Shown: piece by piece, positions 1 through 12,585 of the stretch
Numbering within the stretch: position 1 is the first letter of the stretch
How the letters are laid out: each line of letters opens with the position of its first letter
Assembly: GCF_035582795.1 (NCBI RefSeq)
Contig: NC_134367.1
Span: 115,592,062 to 115,656,061, forward strand
Reading direction: 5' to 3'
Source of the DNA: Mycteria americana
Taxonomy: Eukaryota; Chordata; Aves; Ciconiiformes; Ciconiidae
Length of the DNA stretch: 64,000 bases
Translations under genes and position numbers: made by a program
The notes under the pieces: generated by a model
Told to the model about the DNA's origin: nothing
Databases searched by the model: none
The model's input: the letters and a program-made list of their open reading frames with translations, nothing else

Positions 1-3000
1 AAAACCCTCTCCTTTCAGGGACAGAGCAGCCTGCTCTTGTTGTTTCCCGAAGCCCTGTAACACAGTACTGCCATGGCAAGCAACATGCCACAGGCTTTGT
101 ACCGAGTTTGCAAGGTCTTGGGAATGCAGCTTGCGATGCTCACTCTGTCTGAACTCTTCTTGACCTACCTGCAGCCTTGTTTCACCTCGTTTAGCTGTAA
201 CAGCAATTCTTCTAACTGACCAGGTAACCATGGCTAATTTTTTTTATGCTGCTTTATCTTTTTATGCTACCATCATGGTTTACAACCCTAACATAATGAA
301 GTAGTATAAAGAAACACAGGCCTGGTATGATAAGAGGCCTTGAGAAGTGGAGGCACAGGACGTGGCATGAAGGAGAACAGGCGTGGGACGACTAGAGATG
401 GAGCACAGGCTGGCACTGGCAACCCCACGCTGCGAACAACCAGTAAAAGAAACGTGGGCCTGACGCTGGACAAAAGTGGTGTCTGGTAACCAACAGGACC
501 TCTTTCTTTTTCTGTCACAATTAGATCTTGACTAATAAGATTAGAATGTTAAGGGTTCAGTTATACTAAGAATAAACTCTTGGCTCTCTCTATATAAGGT
601 GTGCTTTCTTTTTGCCCATAAACAAGACTTCAAGCATTAACACTGTTCTCTTCTAGAGACTCATTTAGACCCTTTACGCAGGCATTTCCTCGGCTATCAC
701 AGCGTCACTTCTAAGCACAAGACCCGCAAGGCTGGCCCTCCAGCAGAGCCAGCAGATCACTGTTCAGGCCAGTACTTCTGTTTTATCTAACAGACGCAGC
801 ACTTCTCTCCCTATCTTTACAACATCTCTGTTCAGAAACCACCAGACCATATTTCTCCCAGATCCCTCCCCAGATACAGTGGTGCCTGTGTTTCCAAAGC
901 CCATCGCTCAATGTCTGGAACAACAACTCCTGTAAAACCCATCACCAACACATGGCATTTCTCTGACGCATTTTAGGGAAGCCTGGCAGAAACATTTTTC
1001 CAAGAAGTCTGATGCTATCTTTCGCCGCAGCAAGACAGCCTGCAGCTTTCTAAACAAAGGAAGCTAGTTCTTTTTACATCCAAAAAAATTGCATCGAGAC
1101 TTTCTTTGGGAAGCAGCCTTTTGCAAAGCATTTCTAGATATTTTCCTAATATATTCAATGCTGTATATGGGCTTTGACAGTGCCTGTTTAGGAGGCTCAG
1201 CACAAGGCATGTTCTCTTCTGACTCAGCACTACAGCTGGGTTGAGTATTCCTTGCAGCAACCAGTTTATTTCCTGGGACCTCAGTTTGGATCAGGCTGAA
1301 ACTATTTGAAAATTCAGGTCAAATGCTGCAAACAGGTCAGGGAAAAAAAAAAAAAACAACAGATCTGGGCATCTCTCCGCCCAAAACCCTATCTCACCTC
1401 CTAGCTGCTGCTCTACATGAATTACTGTGGAGCAGCAGAGTTCCGAGCTTGCCTCTATACCTTGAGATCACAGCGCCGCGGGCACTGTCGTTTGAGATGT
1501 GGGTTCAAGTCCCCTGGGACACAGTAGGTCTTCACACCCATCCTTTCTTCCTGGGCCAATGTTCTGGCCACAAGGATAATGCACAAACCTATTCACTGCT
1601 CGCTGCAGCTTCTGTGAGGAAGTTAACCCCAGTTTAACCCTCCATTTCCCTCACTTTTTGCTAAATAGAAAAAAAGTGTTTCCTTTTTTCACCAAAAGGA
1701 AAACTCAACATCTTTTGCATTTTAGTGAGAAAAATAAAAACTGAAAAATATAAAGCTCAACATGAGGCTTTTTAGCTGTAGGTTCAATTGCTAAGCCAAG
1801 CACAATTGTCCAGCCTTCCTGCAGACATCCTGAACCCAAGGCAAGGAAAGGTGACCTTTTTCAGGTGAGAAAGTGAAAAGTCCCTGAGCTGCCGTGCATG
1901 AGGAAAGCCGAAAGCCTGGGCAAGATTTTCTTGCAACTTCAACTTGGGAAGCCAACACTGGAAAGAAGGACAAGAGTTTGCTGTCAATGAGAAACACCTT
2001 CCGCATTGCACAGCCTGCTAAGTACCCACGTAGCTTCCAGCTGCAGTCTTCACTGTGACCTCTAATACAATTTCAACCAGTTCAGCTCGGGCTGAGGAAC
2101 CACCAGCCATTGGCTGGTAAAAGGCATAGCTGTGATGTGGCTAACGGAGATGCCCAACCACTAGGACCTAGGACCCTAGGACCCTAATTTCTGGCCCCTG
2201 AGCTTCTGCTTTCCTCTCCCTACTTTGTACTTTGCTATTCGAACGTTCCCTCTGCCCACAACATTTTCTGCACTGGAGTGAGCTCCTTTGTAAATTAAAA
2301 CCATTCCATTGAGACCCAGCCTGCAACCCTTTGCAAAAACAGGTTAGCTAACGCACAGTGCTGCCTACTTCTTCGCACAGCTCCCTTTGGCAATATCCAT
2401 AGGATTTTGCAGTGCTAGGAGATACTCCTAGCACTGCAGAGAGTCTCACAGGTGGCTAAATTGTAGACCACGGTAAACAAGGGAACACCAGAGAGAATAA
2501 ATAACCCCATGTCAGACAGGGCGAGGTCTGGCATAACTTTAGCTGCTGTCTTTAACATTCCCTGTTGCTGGGCTTACAGAAGCTGCAACCCAACAGCTCC
2601 AGCCACCAACTCCGTCTGCTTATATAACGCATTTGATAATATAGTGCCCTTTAAAACCCAGGCTCAGCAACACATTGGGGAATTCCTCTGCAAGGTTTCA
2701 AAGCTCTTGGGCCCTGACAACATCCACAGAGCAAGACAAAGCACTCCCAGACAGGCTGGACCCTTCTGCCAATAAATTCAGCTGGCTGCTCACGGCAGCA
2801 CACTCCTGTGTGTTAACTGCTACTTGGCCAGCGCCCTATCAATTGTTTTATGGTGGTTTAGCCTCCAGGGAGCCAGACCTCTTGATAACAGAGTGGCGTG
2901 ATCTGTCCCCACTTTGCTGACGGCAGCCACCAAATCCCAGGAGGGTTGTGTGCCCTGTTGTTACAAAGCAGTAAAAAAACAAGTGTCCTCCCTTCCCATT

Positions 3001-6000
3001 CAAAACTGGAGCTATTTTTAATTTCTAGCTGATAAAAATGAAACCCAGAGGGGCAAAAAAAGCACAAGAGGGGCCAGGGGACTTTTTTTCCCAAAAAGCA
3101 GAGTTGCATCAGCTGGAGAGACAGGACAAAACTCAGCGGTGAAAAAGATCATCACAACTGAGCTTGTAAGGGCAGCAACCATCATTCAAGCAAAACTAAA
3201 ATGTTTCACCCATGTCTTTGTGTATCTTTGCCAATGAGATGTTTGAATTCCTCTCCTAGCACAGAGCACTTGAACTCAGTTGCATAAACACAACCCACCT
3301 TGCTGACAAGCGTACATAGGGATGTAGACTGACTTACAGCACAGCCCCACCAGCTCTTTGCTCGCTGCAAGTTAGGCAGTTAGTGGGGCAGCAGAGGCAA
3401 ACAGAGGCTCTTATTTCTCCCAAGGATGAGCAAGCCGCGACAGCACTTTCCAATTCAGCTGCATTTTCTTGTCAATGGTGATCGAGGCTCTCCCCTTCCT
3501 CAGGAAGGGGGAAGCCTGATCCAACCCTTTTCCTGCAGAGCTGCCTGCTTCCTTTGCAGGCTGCGATGGGAACAGAGCCAGCGCTCAGCTGTTTTCTTGC
3601 CCCTGACAGCTCCCCAGAGAAGGGAGAGCACCCACGCCAGCAGCCACGTCTCCCCTTGTGCCGCCCAGGGCTTATCTATAAGGAGAAGCAGCTCATAGCA
3701 GCAAGCTTCGCAAAGTAGATAATGCAACAAACGGGTGCCTTGTACTTCTATGCACGTAAGCCCTGGACACCTCCCAGCTGAGATTCCAGGACCTTCCTCA
3801 AAGCCGGTCCATGAGGCAATGGCCAAATTAAAGTCTTTACCTTCCTAGCGCATGACTTTAAGGCTGCTGTCCCGTTAACAGCACATCCAGATCCTAAGGA
3901 AAGGAGCACATCTCCTCTGCCACACACACGAGTTTGGGTCCTCCTGATATCCAGCATTCCTCTCATTCCCTCTTCACGCTGGGGCTGTCCTGCATTGAGG
4001 CTGGCGCGCAGAGATCACCCTGCTACAGAAGGCTCTCGGTGGATTCCTCAACCAGCATCACAGCTTCTGAGCCACTTCTTTTTCTGACATGCTTTCCCTC
4101 ACAAAACTTCTAGTTAAACCAAGACGCTACTGCAAAAGGTTTTCAAGTAAGCTCAGCCTCAAAGGGAGGTCAGTACCAACACGCCTTGGAAACCCTTACG
4201 GCCCCATTTAAAACCTTTAAAAATGCAGCCCAAAGATCACAGAAAAGGCAAAACTTTTGATTCTTTCCTTGCGTACACACCCACATAATATCACTGTTTT
4301 CAACAAAGCTATTCCTGACTTAATGAGATAAGCAGAGAACCAAGTGACCTGTTTTACCACGTTGTAGGACCAAAGTCTCTTGAGAACTGTGTCACTCGAA
4401 TGCAGTCACATCTCACCAAGAGTAACAGGCAGAAATAGGAACATGGCTCTCAAATACAAGCAGAAGTTCAAAAATAGAGGTTACCAACTTGTCTTTTACT
4501 TGAATGTTCTTCTTTCTGACTGCTAGTTACTGTATATCTGTAAGGCTGCACAAAGACTGATTCAGTTCTCAGATGTGGGTTACTTGTCTTCAAGCCACAG
4601 CAATCACAAATCCACAGGCTGAAAATATGCTTTCCTCCAAATACATTTTGGCATGGCCAAGAAAAAAACCAGTTCTGTTGCTGAGGCCTTCTCATTTCTC
4701 CAGGGATCCCGAGAAAATGGTTTGAGGGTCTGGAGCAGCTCAGCACATTTCAAGTAGCACAGCCGAAGGAGGAGGCTAGAGTTGCCTTGAATGAGGCTGT
4801 GCTATCTGATGGGCTGCTCTCCTTCTCAGGTTAATCAGAGCACAATTCCCACCTCTGACCTATCCCCATTTTCACACCTGGGCCATGAAGAGAGTGGTAA
4901 AAGTACATACACCACCCCAGACTCTGGGAGAAACCTTCGATTCCATCTCCTTTTCTACCACCAGAATGGCAAAAGCAAAACTCAAAGCATTTAGCCAAGC
5001 TACCCAGTTGGTTACAACACATTTACATCATAACATGCCTACACAGCCCGTCAAATAGCAATACCAAGGTTAAAACCAATCCACTTCTTCCACAGCTTTA
5101 TATCAGACAGTGTTTATTTCTGGTGCATGGAGCACTAACCTCTCAAAGCTATTTGTACACCCACTCCTCCCTCCTGACCAGCTTCTTGACTCCAATGAAT
5201 AATGCTTTCAGGAGCTTTGATAAATGCTGGAGGTGAACCAGACCACCAGAACCTATTTAGACTCAAGAAGCTCCAGGAATCCCAACTATCAACAAGCTAC
5301 AGAAAACATTTTGTAAAATGTTCTGATCCAGCAGATCAAACATCTGGCTCCCTAAAATACGAACTGGGGAACATACAAGTCTGGGAAACCTTTAACTCTT
5401 ACTACAGAGACAGATGACGTAAAAGGCATTTTTGCAGGCAGGCCTGTCTCCTAAATCAGGGCACACAGCAGGGAGAAGAGAAATATGCTTGAAAACTGCC
5501 ATATTCTAACAAACCCTACAATCCATAGCAGCAATTACAAGTCAGCATCACTCAGAGCAGCCTCAAGGTTGCTCTAAACTGCACCGAGGATGGGAAAGAG
5601 GAACACAGGGAGCTTCAAATCCCCTCCACCCAGGACTCGGCATCATGCTATTGGCCGTCAACACAAGATGTTGTGGTCTTACACCAAGACATTTGCTGCT
5701 GTGCTGAAGCCAAAAGTTGCTCACAGAAATTTTCCCATGAACATTTCTAAGAGCAAAAAGAAAACTAGCAGATGAGAACATAAGCCAGGGAGAAAAAACA
5801 AGCCTTTCTCTTCTAAAAGCCCCTACTTAGAGAGAGGGAATCTACAGGCAGGCCTGATTAACACCATAACCAGAGGATGATGCCAGAGCTGAATCTGACA
5901 TTTTCAGTAGCTGTCACCAACTTACATCCACTGTACCTCTCACCCTGTAATATGTTTATTATACAGGTGTCTAAGATCAGGGAGCCCTCTCCATGAAGAA

Positions 6001-6227
6001 GCCAAGGGAAGAATATTATTTCTTGGTGGCAACATGCCTCTGTTTTTCAGGAGCTATCTCATCATGACACCACAACCTAGCCCCAGTGCTGCGGCTGCGT
6101 GTCCTGCGTGCTCGAGTACCTTGGAAGAAAGCAGAGTTTCACAGAGATCCAATTTCAGGGCAGCAGCTCTTCTCCCTGGCCCACCACATTGCCAGGCATT
6201 GTAAGGCATTGTGAGAAGGTGCCATAC
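1..6227 (-). other. ACSS1 intron 2 (partial), no exon found
   Basis: I read both strands for the expected next ACSS exon (the helix after the VTYR segment and the IYMPVSP-like block) and did not find it. Short open frames here have no family resemblance. The interval holds an A-run at about 1342-1355, a short CTAGGACC-type repeat near 2161-2187, and a near-perfect hairpin at 2408-2438. Otherwise nothing is recognisable. Confidence 0.6.
2408..2438. repeat. Inverted repeat with 14-bp perfect arms
   Basis: The arms TGCAGTGCTAGGAG and CTCCTAGCACTGCA are exact complements around a 3-base loop (ATA), inside ACSS1 intron 2. The stem is too short for a typical microRNA precursor. No flanking element explains it. 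Confidence 0.9.
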
Positions 6228-6324
6228 CTGTACGTGACGTGCACTGCAGTACCAGGCTCATCTCTCTCCCAAATCAAAGCCACTCTGTTCGGAGACTTTT
6301 CGACGTGTTGATCCAAGCAATTTA
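6228..6324 (-). CDS. ACSS1: ACSS1-type acetyl-CoA synthetase, coding exon 2
   Basis: Second coding exon of the same gene. On the minus strand a pyrimidine-rich tract ending TTACAG precedes position 6324, and a GTATGG donor follows 6228. The 97 bases complete Val99, encode residues 100-130, and leave two bases of an Arg codon. The peptide contains [23 protein letters not shown] and VHVTY, a signature of ACSS-family enzymes just before the AMP-binding domain, and is very close to human ACSS1. The phase fits exon 1 exactly (G plus TA). The intron between them is about 3.5 kb. No further exon is visible between 1 and 6227, so exon 3 onward, with the nucleotide-binding and catalytic motifs, lies outside the window. 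Confidence 0.93.
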
Positions 6325-9300
6325 CTGTAAGAAAACAGAGGTTTAAACAAAGCCTGATCATATGCAAGGTGCTCTGTAAACTTAGCTTGGTCAAGCATAA
6401 CAGCAAGCTAGCGTAAGATGAAACATCATTTATTAGCTAGCTAGCCACACATTTGTAACACCGGGAAGTTGTTCTTTACAGTGATAGCACTGTAGCACTG
6501 GTAAAGCTACTCTTTGCCGTAGTATGCAAATACTACAAATACTATACTTACTTGGTACAGCTGCCTTAGAGATGGCATCCCCACGAGAGGCCTCAGCTGA
6601 TTCAGCTCAGCTTAGCTCCACTGGCTAAGCTCAAACCAGCCAAATCTCTCCCCTGCTCCCAGCAGCACAAAGGCAAGACACTCTTTTGACATTTTTGCTC
6701 CCCAGAGCAGCATTTCACCACATAAATCTGACAGACTGTCTTCCCCAGCTTGCGTTTTTAGCACTGCATTGTTTGAATTTTCTAATTAAAGCTCATGTGA
6801 AACATTTTTACTCCAGGGTATAACGGAAGAGCTGAATCTCATACTGAAAATATCTGAAACTTTAGGATCTAGGGTAAACTCATGGAGTACAGATATCTAC
6901 ACATTACCAGACATCTGGGAAAGATGAACATGTCTCAAGCTGTGTGCTACACCTCCTAAAACCTGAAGGTATAAAATTAGCTTCTGAAGGTGCATCTCTC
7001 CCCCCAACAACTAGAGGTAGAGGAAACCTGAACAACTACGCGAGATGCTCAAGTGGAATTAGGGAGAGAACACCCCCTAAAGAAACTTACAGAGAATCCA
7101 CCCAAGAAACCTGCCTGCATGTTCAGCAGCAACTTGCCTGGTGGTTAGAGATTAACCTTGCAAAGTGTCAATTCCAAGCCTAAACTAGGCTTACTTATTT
7201 CATTATAATCTCCCACAGGCAGTTACTTTATTTCAATGGACAACTATTAAAAACCAGTCAGGCATACTGCTGTATAACTCAGAGAAAACCCTTAAAAAAA
7301 AATGCTGAGTTTCAGATCACATTACCTGGAAACGTTAATACTGGTGGGGAAGGATTTCATTTTTCCAGATAAATTAAGTGCAACGAAAGCTGCCTATTGC
7401 TGTCACAATTTGTGAAGTTTAAGTAAACTGCAGCCCAGGAGCTGGCTTCTGCTGTTCTGTGATCACAGCTGATTTACACCACCACACAGAGGGTGGGAAT
7501 GAGCCCCTAAAGTTGCACAGAGAGAGAAATCCCTCAGAATTCAGCATATTTCATTACAAGAACAACTGTCAATCTCAAAAATATGAAAAAGCACTCTTCA
7601 GCTGTTTAATGTCCTTTATTTTTAATGGAAATTCCTGCAGCAATACTATAAAGGAGATAAAGCCGTTTCTGAGGTCATCCTAATACAATACGGGAGGACA
7701 AAAGCTCTAATGGGGAATGCTTTAAGCAGTTATACACTGGTTTCCTCGGTCTTCCGTCCACAGGTAATTGGATCTGCTGTGGCTTGGTCCGCGACCCTTA
7801 GCAACTCCCACCTCCAAGCTCATTGCAGCAACACCCTCACATATTGTGCCACGCTACAGAAACTCACATTAATGGGGATTCATTGCCCAAGCAGTATTTC
7901 TTACTAGTGAGCAGCCATACTAGCCTTCAGAGGGAATTTCTGCTGCAGCACGCCCCAGCTGAGCCAAGTGAGAGCTTTAGGTCTTTGCTCAGTAAAAACC
8001 AGCAGGTGAACCAGGGCCAAATGCTATTATTTCCTTCCTGATCTTAGGCTTACAAGAGCCTTTTGCTCATTTTACAAAATAGAATTTAGTGACCCTCCCC
8101 CTACTGCTGTACCCTAACAGTTTCTCCATACGTTTTCTCGCCTCTTCAATAACGCTTGGAAATGATTCATTTCGGTAAGACGTGCTCCTGAGAACCCGGT
8201 GCCTTGGAAGTGCAGTACTTTATCAGAGTATTTTCCTGGACAGGAGTTATAGTGCCATAAATCCAGAAGCTGAAGCTCACAGTTCCCCCAAATCCTACCG
8301 CAAGGTCTCCCTAAGCAAAAAGCAGCAGAACACTCAGTTGCCCATGGTCCAGCTGTGTTGGGAGACAGGCACACAGGGTGCTCCGGATCAGGAACCTGAA
8401 CTGCTGCTGTATTTCTGCAACTAATTCAAATCAAGGCATCAAGGGACAAAACCAGAGCCTCCTAGCAGAAAACTAGCTATTCGGCTATGGCCGAGTACCA
8501 CCTTCACCGTGCTTTAAAAGCAGAAAACCAGCAACAGCAAAACTGTTTAATTCTGTGCATCTATGTTTCAGTGGTCTATGATTATTATTTTTATCTATGC
8601 AAAGAAAACTAAGTGGTATTTAGTGCCTGCAGAAGAACCAGACCCAAGACATGATCTAAAATCAGGCCCAGCAATATCTGGATTTCAGACACCTGACGCA
8701 CATGGGATCCAGAAGAACGTGCTGATCCCACTCTACAGAGGAAAGAAACGGATCCCTGAAAGTCTCTGTGCTCAGCCAAGATCTTAATTTCAATAGGAAT
8801 CAATGAAAACAGAAGTCTGGCTAAAATCCCCCTGATTGCTGGGTGCTGGAAGCAGGGCTGTACACACACCTCCATCAACTTGGGATCCACTGCTGGGAAT
8901 CATCTCCTGGGAGGAGACACTCCCCTATGTTCTCTGGAAGAGCTGAGGAGGGTTTGCTCTTTTGCTGTGAAAAAAGGTGGCAAGAGATGTTAACAGTTCC
9001 TGCACTACTGAACCGCAGTCTGGCGATTCAAGCACTCCCTCAGGAATGGGAAATGAAGTTAAGAAACGTACAGCCCTGTTAAAAGACTTCACCACCGAGT
9101 GGCACCCTAGACGGGGCTGGGGCTTACTCCTACTGAATGAAGCAGGACCACGGCACAGTAAGCCTTCAAGGCAGATATGGCCAGGAAGAAACTTGGAGGC
9201 GGTTAGGACTGTCACTGCAAATTTTTCTGTTCCTTCATGTAAGCGGTGAAGTTGGAGGACAAGACCCAGCTCCTCACATAAGAGAGAAAAGAGGCTGCAG

Positions 9301-9852
9301 CTTCCCCCGTAAAAGACTGGGATTCGCACCGGCCCCCCACCTTCGGTTCACCTTTGCGTCGGCGCTGCAGAGCCCACCACGGCACCAGGCAGCACCCCGC
9401 AGCCAGCTGCCGGGGCCGAGGGCGGCACAGCCGAGCTCAAGGCATGCCTCCCGGCACGGCGCCGGGGCTGCCGCACGCCAGCCCTTCGGCAGGGGCAGGC
9501 CTTCGCCTGCCTTCGCCCCGCGTGGACCCGAGGAAGACGTCGGGCTGCGGCAGGGTTTCCGCAGAAGCGATGGGCGGCCGACGGGGAAGCAGCGCCAGGG
9601 CAAGGGGCTCAGCCAGGGTTACACCCGGCTTCGGATTTTCTCCCCGCTTCCCAGCATTGCGCAACGCCCGGCAAATTTTCTCCGAGCGCCGCCCGACCGA
9701 AACCCTCGTTTTTTCCCCCAAGGAGGGGCGCTGGCGAAAACTACCCCAGTGGGAAGCCTCCCGGCCAGCCCGAAGGCAGAAGCGGGTAGCATCGGCGGGC
9801 CGGCCCCAGGGCGGCGGGGCGCGGGGGATGCGCGGGCCCGGGGCCGCCTTAC
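6325..9852 (-). other. ACSS1 intron 1
   Basis: Intron between the two recognised ACSS1 exons, bounded on the minus strand by GTAAGG at 9852-9847 and TTACAG ending at 6325. The part above about 9290 is GC-rich and belongs to the promoter CpG island. The rest is ordinary unique sequence with no recognisable repeat or exon. Confidence 0.7.
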
Positions 9853-10490
9853 CCGAGACGTTGAGGCGGCCGCCGAGGAACCAGAGGGCGGCGCCGGCGT
9901 CCGAGCCGGCCTGGCAGGCCGTGTGGAAGGGGCTGTCCCAGCGCAGAGCCCCCCGCGCCACCTCCGCCCAGAAACCGGCCGGGTCGCGGGCCGCCCGCTC
10001 CTGCCAGACCCCGTACCCGCCGGGCGGCAGCGCAGCGGGGCCCCCCGCGTCGCTGCAGCAGCGGCGGGCGGCGACCGGGACCCGTCCCGGCGGGAACGGG
10101 CGGCCGAGGGCGCGCAGCACCCGCGCTCGGGCCGCCGCCAGCGCCATGGGGCACAGCCCTGCACCGCCGTCGGGGCCCCGCCGCGCCCGGCACCGCCAGC
10201 CCCGGCGCCGCCCCCGGCCGCGGGACAGCCCCCAGCCGCCGGGAGAGACGGCCTGCGGGGAGCGGCTGCCCCCAGCGGGGCGGCCCCGGGAGCGCCCCGC
10301 GGCCAGCGGCACCCGCACCCCCTCGGGCCCGGGGGCGCCCCACACCCCGAGACACCCCTGCACCCGCACGGCCCCGGGAGCCCCCCAAGAGACACCCCCG
10401 CACCCGCGAGCACCCCCCGGAGCATCCCACACCCAGAGACACCCCTCCACCCACAGGGCCCCGGGAGCGCCTCTCACCCAGAGAGGCACG
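9290..10490. promoter_or_regulatory. CpG island at ACSS1 5' end
   Basis: GC-rich, CpG-dense block covering the first exon, the start of intron 1 and the upstream side of ACSS1. It begins where the flanking AT-richer intron ends and stops at the solo LTR. The ACSS1 transcription start should lie upstream of 10147 on the minus strand, probably within 10150-10330. I see no clear TATA or CCAAT element there. The long open frames on both strands in this block are GC-driven shadows. Confidence 0.8.
9853..10147 (-). CDS. ACSS1: ACSS1-type acetyl-CoA synthetase, coding exon 1
   Basis: First coding exon of a mitochondrial acetyl-CoA synthetase, which ligates acetate to CoA using ATP in the matrix. 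The ATG is at 10147-10145 and opens 98 codons plus one base. Residues 1-32 (MALAAARARV start) are rich in Ala and Arg with no acidic residue, as expected of a mitochondrial presequence. Residues 45-98 contain DPAGFW, LRWDSPFHT and WFLGGRLNVS, which correspond to the ACSS N-terminal block preceding the AMP-binding domain; WFLGG-LNVS is shared with human ACSS1 as I remember it. The exon ends at 9853 before a GTAAGG donor, and its last base completes a Val codon with exon 2. It lies in a CpG island. The segment AGSDAGAAL before WFLGG looks more divergent than the rest. No in-frame ATG lies between this one and a doubtful one at 10489. An ACSS1 paralogue cannot be fully excluded. Confidence 0.88.
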
Positions 10491-11300
10491 GCTGCACCCT
10501 GTCCCGGCTTCGGCTGAGATAAGAGTTAATTTTCTTTATAGTAGCTAGTATGGGGCTATGTTTCGGATTAGTGCTGAAAACAGTGTTGATAGTACAGAGG
10601 TGTTTTAGTTGTCGCTAAGTAGTGCTTATACTAAACCAAGGACTTTTCAGCTTCCCATGCTCTGCCAGGTGCACAAGAAGTTGGGAGGGGGCACAGCTGG
10701 AACAGCTGACCCCAACTGACCAAAGGACTATTCCATACCATATGACGTCATGCTCAGTATATAAAGCTGGGGAAGAAGGAGTGATGGTGTTTGCCTTCCC
10801 AAGTAACCATTATGCGTGATGGGGCCCTGCTTTCCTGGAGATGGCTGAACACCTGCCTGCCCATGGGAAGTAGTGAATGAATTCCTTGTTTTGCTTTGCT
10901 TGTGTGCACAGCTTTTGCTGTACCTGTTAAACCATCTTTATCTCAACCCACAAGTTTTCTCACTTTTACTCTTCTGATTCTCTCCCCCATCCCACCGGGG
11001 GGGGAGTGAGCGAGCGGCTGTGTGGGGCTTAGTTGCCGGCTGGGATTAAACCACGACACACCCTCACAGCCTTGGGAACACTTGTGGCACACAGGTATGT
11101 TCCACACAGAGAGACACCTACCCAAATGCACCCGTGTCCACACAGCCCTGGGAGCAACCCCCCTGCGCCCCCAGAGACACCCCCAGAGATGCACCTTGCA
11201 CTAACACTACCCTGGGAACATCACCTGCACAGACATGCAGGCAGAGGTGCACCCCTGCACACACCCTCATCACCACAGACACAGGCACCCAGGTACAGCC
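10335..11300. repeat. Degenerate minisatellite, interrupted by an LTR
   Basis: Imperfect tandem units of roughly 45-60 bp built around GAGACACCCC, GCACCC and GGCCCCGGGAGC or GCCCTGGGAGC. They occur at 10340-10499 and resume at 11059-11300 on the far side of the solo LTR. The ACSS1-proximal units are CpG-rich, while the distal units show more CA and TG. Boundaries and unit length are by eye only. Confidence 0.65.
10500..11058 (+). mobile_element. Solo LTR of an avian endogenous retrovirus (copy 1)
   Basis: The element starts TGTCCCGG and ends CCACGACA, with TG...CA termini, and is flanked by the 5-bp duplication CACCC at 10495-10499 and 11059-11063. It contains a consensus CRE (TGACGTCA) at 10743-10750, a TATA box (TATATAAA) at 10758-10765 and a pyrimidine-rich 3' part. 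No internal retroviral coding sequence is present, so it is a solo LTR left by recombination between the two original LTRs. A 5-bp duplication fits ERVL-like elements, but class assignment is inference. Its transcriptional orientation is plus, away from ACSS1. Confidence 0.88.
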
Positions 11301-11318
11301 ATTGCACTTTAACATGCA

Positions 11319-11371
11319 CAGTAACACTCAGCACACACACACACAGTAACACTCAGCACACACACACACAT
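11319..11371. repeat. Duplicated (CA)n microsatellite
   Basis: Two adjacent copies of a unit reading AGTAACACTCAG followed by a CA run, giving two short (CA)n tracts separated by the same unique segment. This is a compound microsatellite made by tandem duplication. Confidence 0.8.
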
Positions 11372-12585
11372 GCTGTCCTATCAACAACAACTGTATGTCA
11401 CCACACGCCCGGACACCAACCACAAAGTCAGCACAGCGGCGGCACAGTCCTCAAACGGCGTGCCCAGCCCTTGTGCACAGACAGTGCTTGTGCATGCAGG
11501 TAGGTGGTGAACATGCTGTGCCCTCGTGCCCTGCCACGTGTCATACCCCTGTCCTCTCTTTGCTCAAAATAGGGTAAGTCTCTCTAAGTAGGTACCACTG
11601 TTTGCTTGGCAGCCCTGTGAGCATCGTCATCCACAATATGGAGCTCCTGGCTTTGGTATCACAACACTTCTTCCTCTGTCTTAATCTCAGCACCAGATTT
11701 AACCCTGACTTTATAGAGCAAAGCCTCAACAGCAAGCAGCAAGATTTTACAGCACGTAACACAGAGCTTCTTCCCTGTGCATAGCAGGGACATCTTTGCT
11801 GGCATGAAGAAACTAATTATTTTAGGCAGTTTGGTCCAGCCTCCCAGCACAGAGTTTGAAAACTCGTATTAGAGCGGCAAGGTCTGGGCATCCTTAAGAA
11901 TTGCCAAACTACCTGGGCACCAACTCAACTCAATCCCAGAGTCTGGGCAGACAAAGCACATTTCATGTTCAGGATTAAAAACTTGAACCTACTCTTTATG
12001 CTAAGCTGAAGCTTGTTCTGGCAGTGGTAGAAGCGAGTAGTGTTTTCTATAAATTTTTCCTATCCTAGAAATATCACCAGACAATTTATCTAGGAAAATA
12101 ACACAGATTTTATCAGGATTTGGATTTCTGGCACTTCTGACGTTTGCAGGTGTGTTTTATAAGTAACATACAAGAATAAATATAGTCTTACCTTCCTCGG
12201 CGTTACTGCACTGCTGATATAGTTCGGTATTCCTTCCTTGTGTTTTGAATGCCATTGCTCCGGTTTGCCCAAGTGCTAAGTTACAAACAGCAGCATGCGT
12301 GCCACCTGGTGCCAGACAGGAGTATGGAGAGCTCTTCGGCTTTCACTTGGTTTGCTTAAGGACTGCTCAAAAGTTTTCTATCAAATATTACCTATGTGCA
12401 AACCACATCACACACACACACCACCCCCCCCGGATTTGAGAGGAACGCTTTTCACAAAACAAGCAAATGAGTTGTCAAAAAACTTGACCATGAATTTAAA
12501 TTCTTTGGCCTGAAAACCTAGCAGTTGCATTTGCAGACCTTGAAATCTTCTGGGAATGGTGCCCTTGTCTGGTTTTCTTCCACAC
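11372..12585. other. Spacer between the two LTRs
   Basis: Unique non-coding sequence between the CA cluster and the second LTR. It contains a short (CA)n followed by a C-run at about 12411-12430. No exon, RNA gene or recognisable repeat is seen. Confidence 0.55.

Noticed and set aside
9137-10522. 461-codon plus-strand open frame and several long frames on both strands
   Set aside because: It lies in a CpG island and minisatellite, has Pro/Arg/Ala/Gly-biased low-complexity composition, and is antisense to the ACSS1 first exon. GC-rich DNA lacks stop codons by chance.
11134-11503. Thr/His/Pro-rich plus-strand frames
   Set aside because: Translations of the minisatellite and CA repeats.
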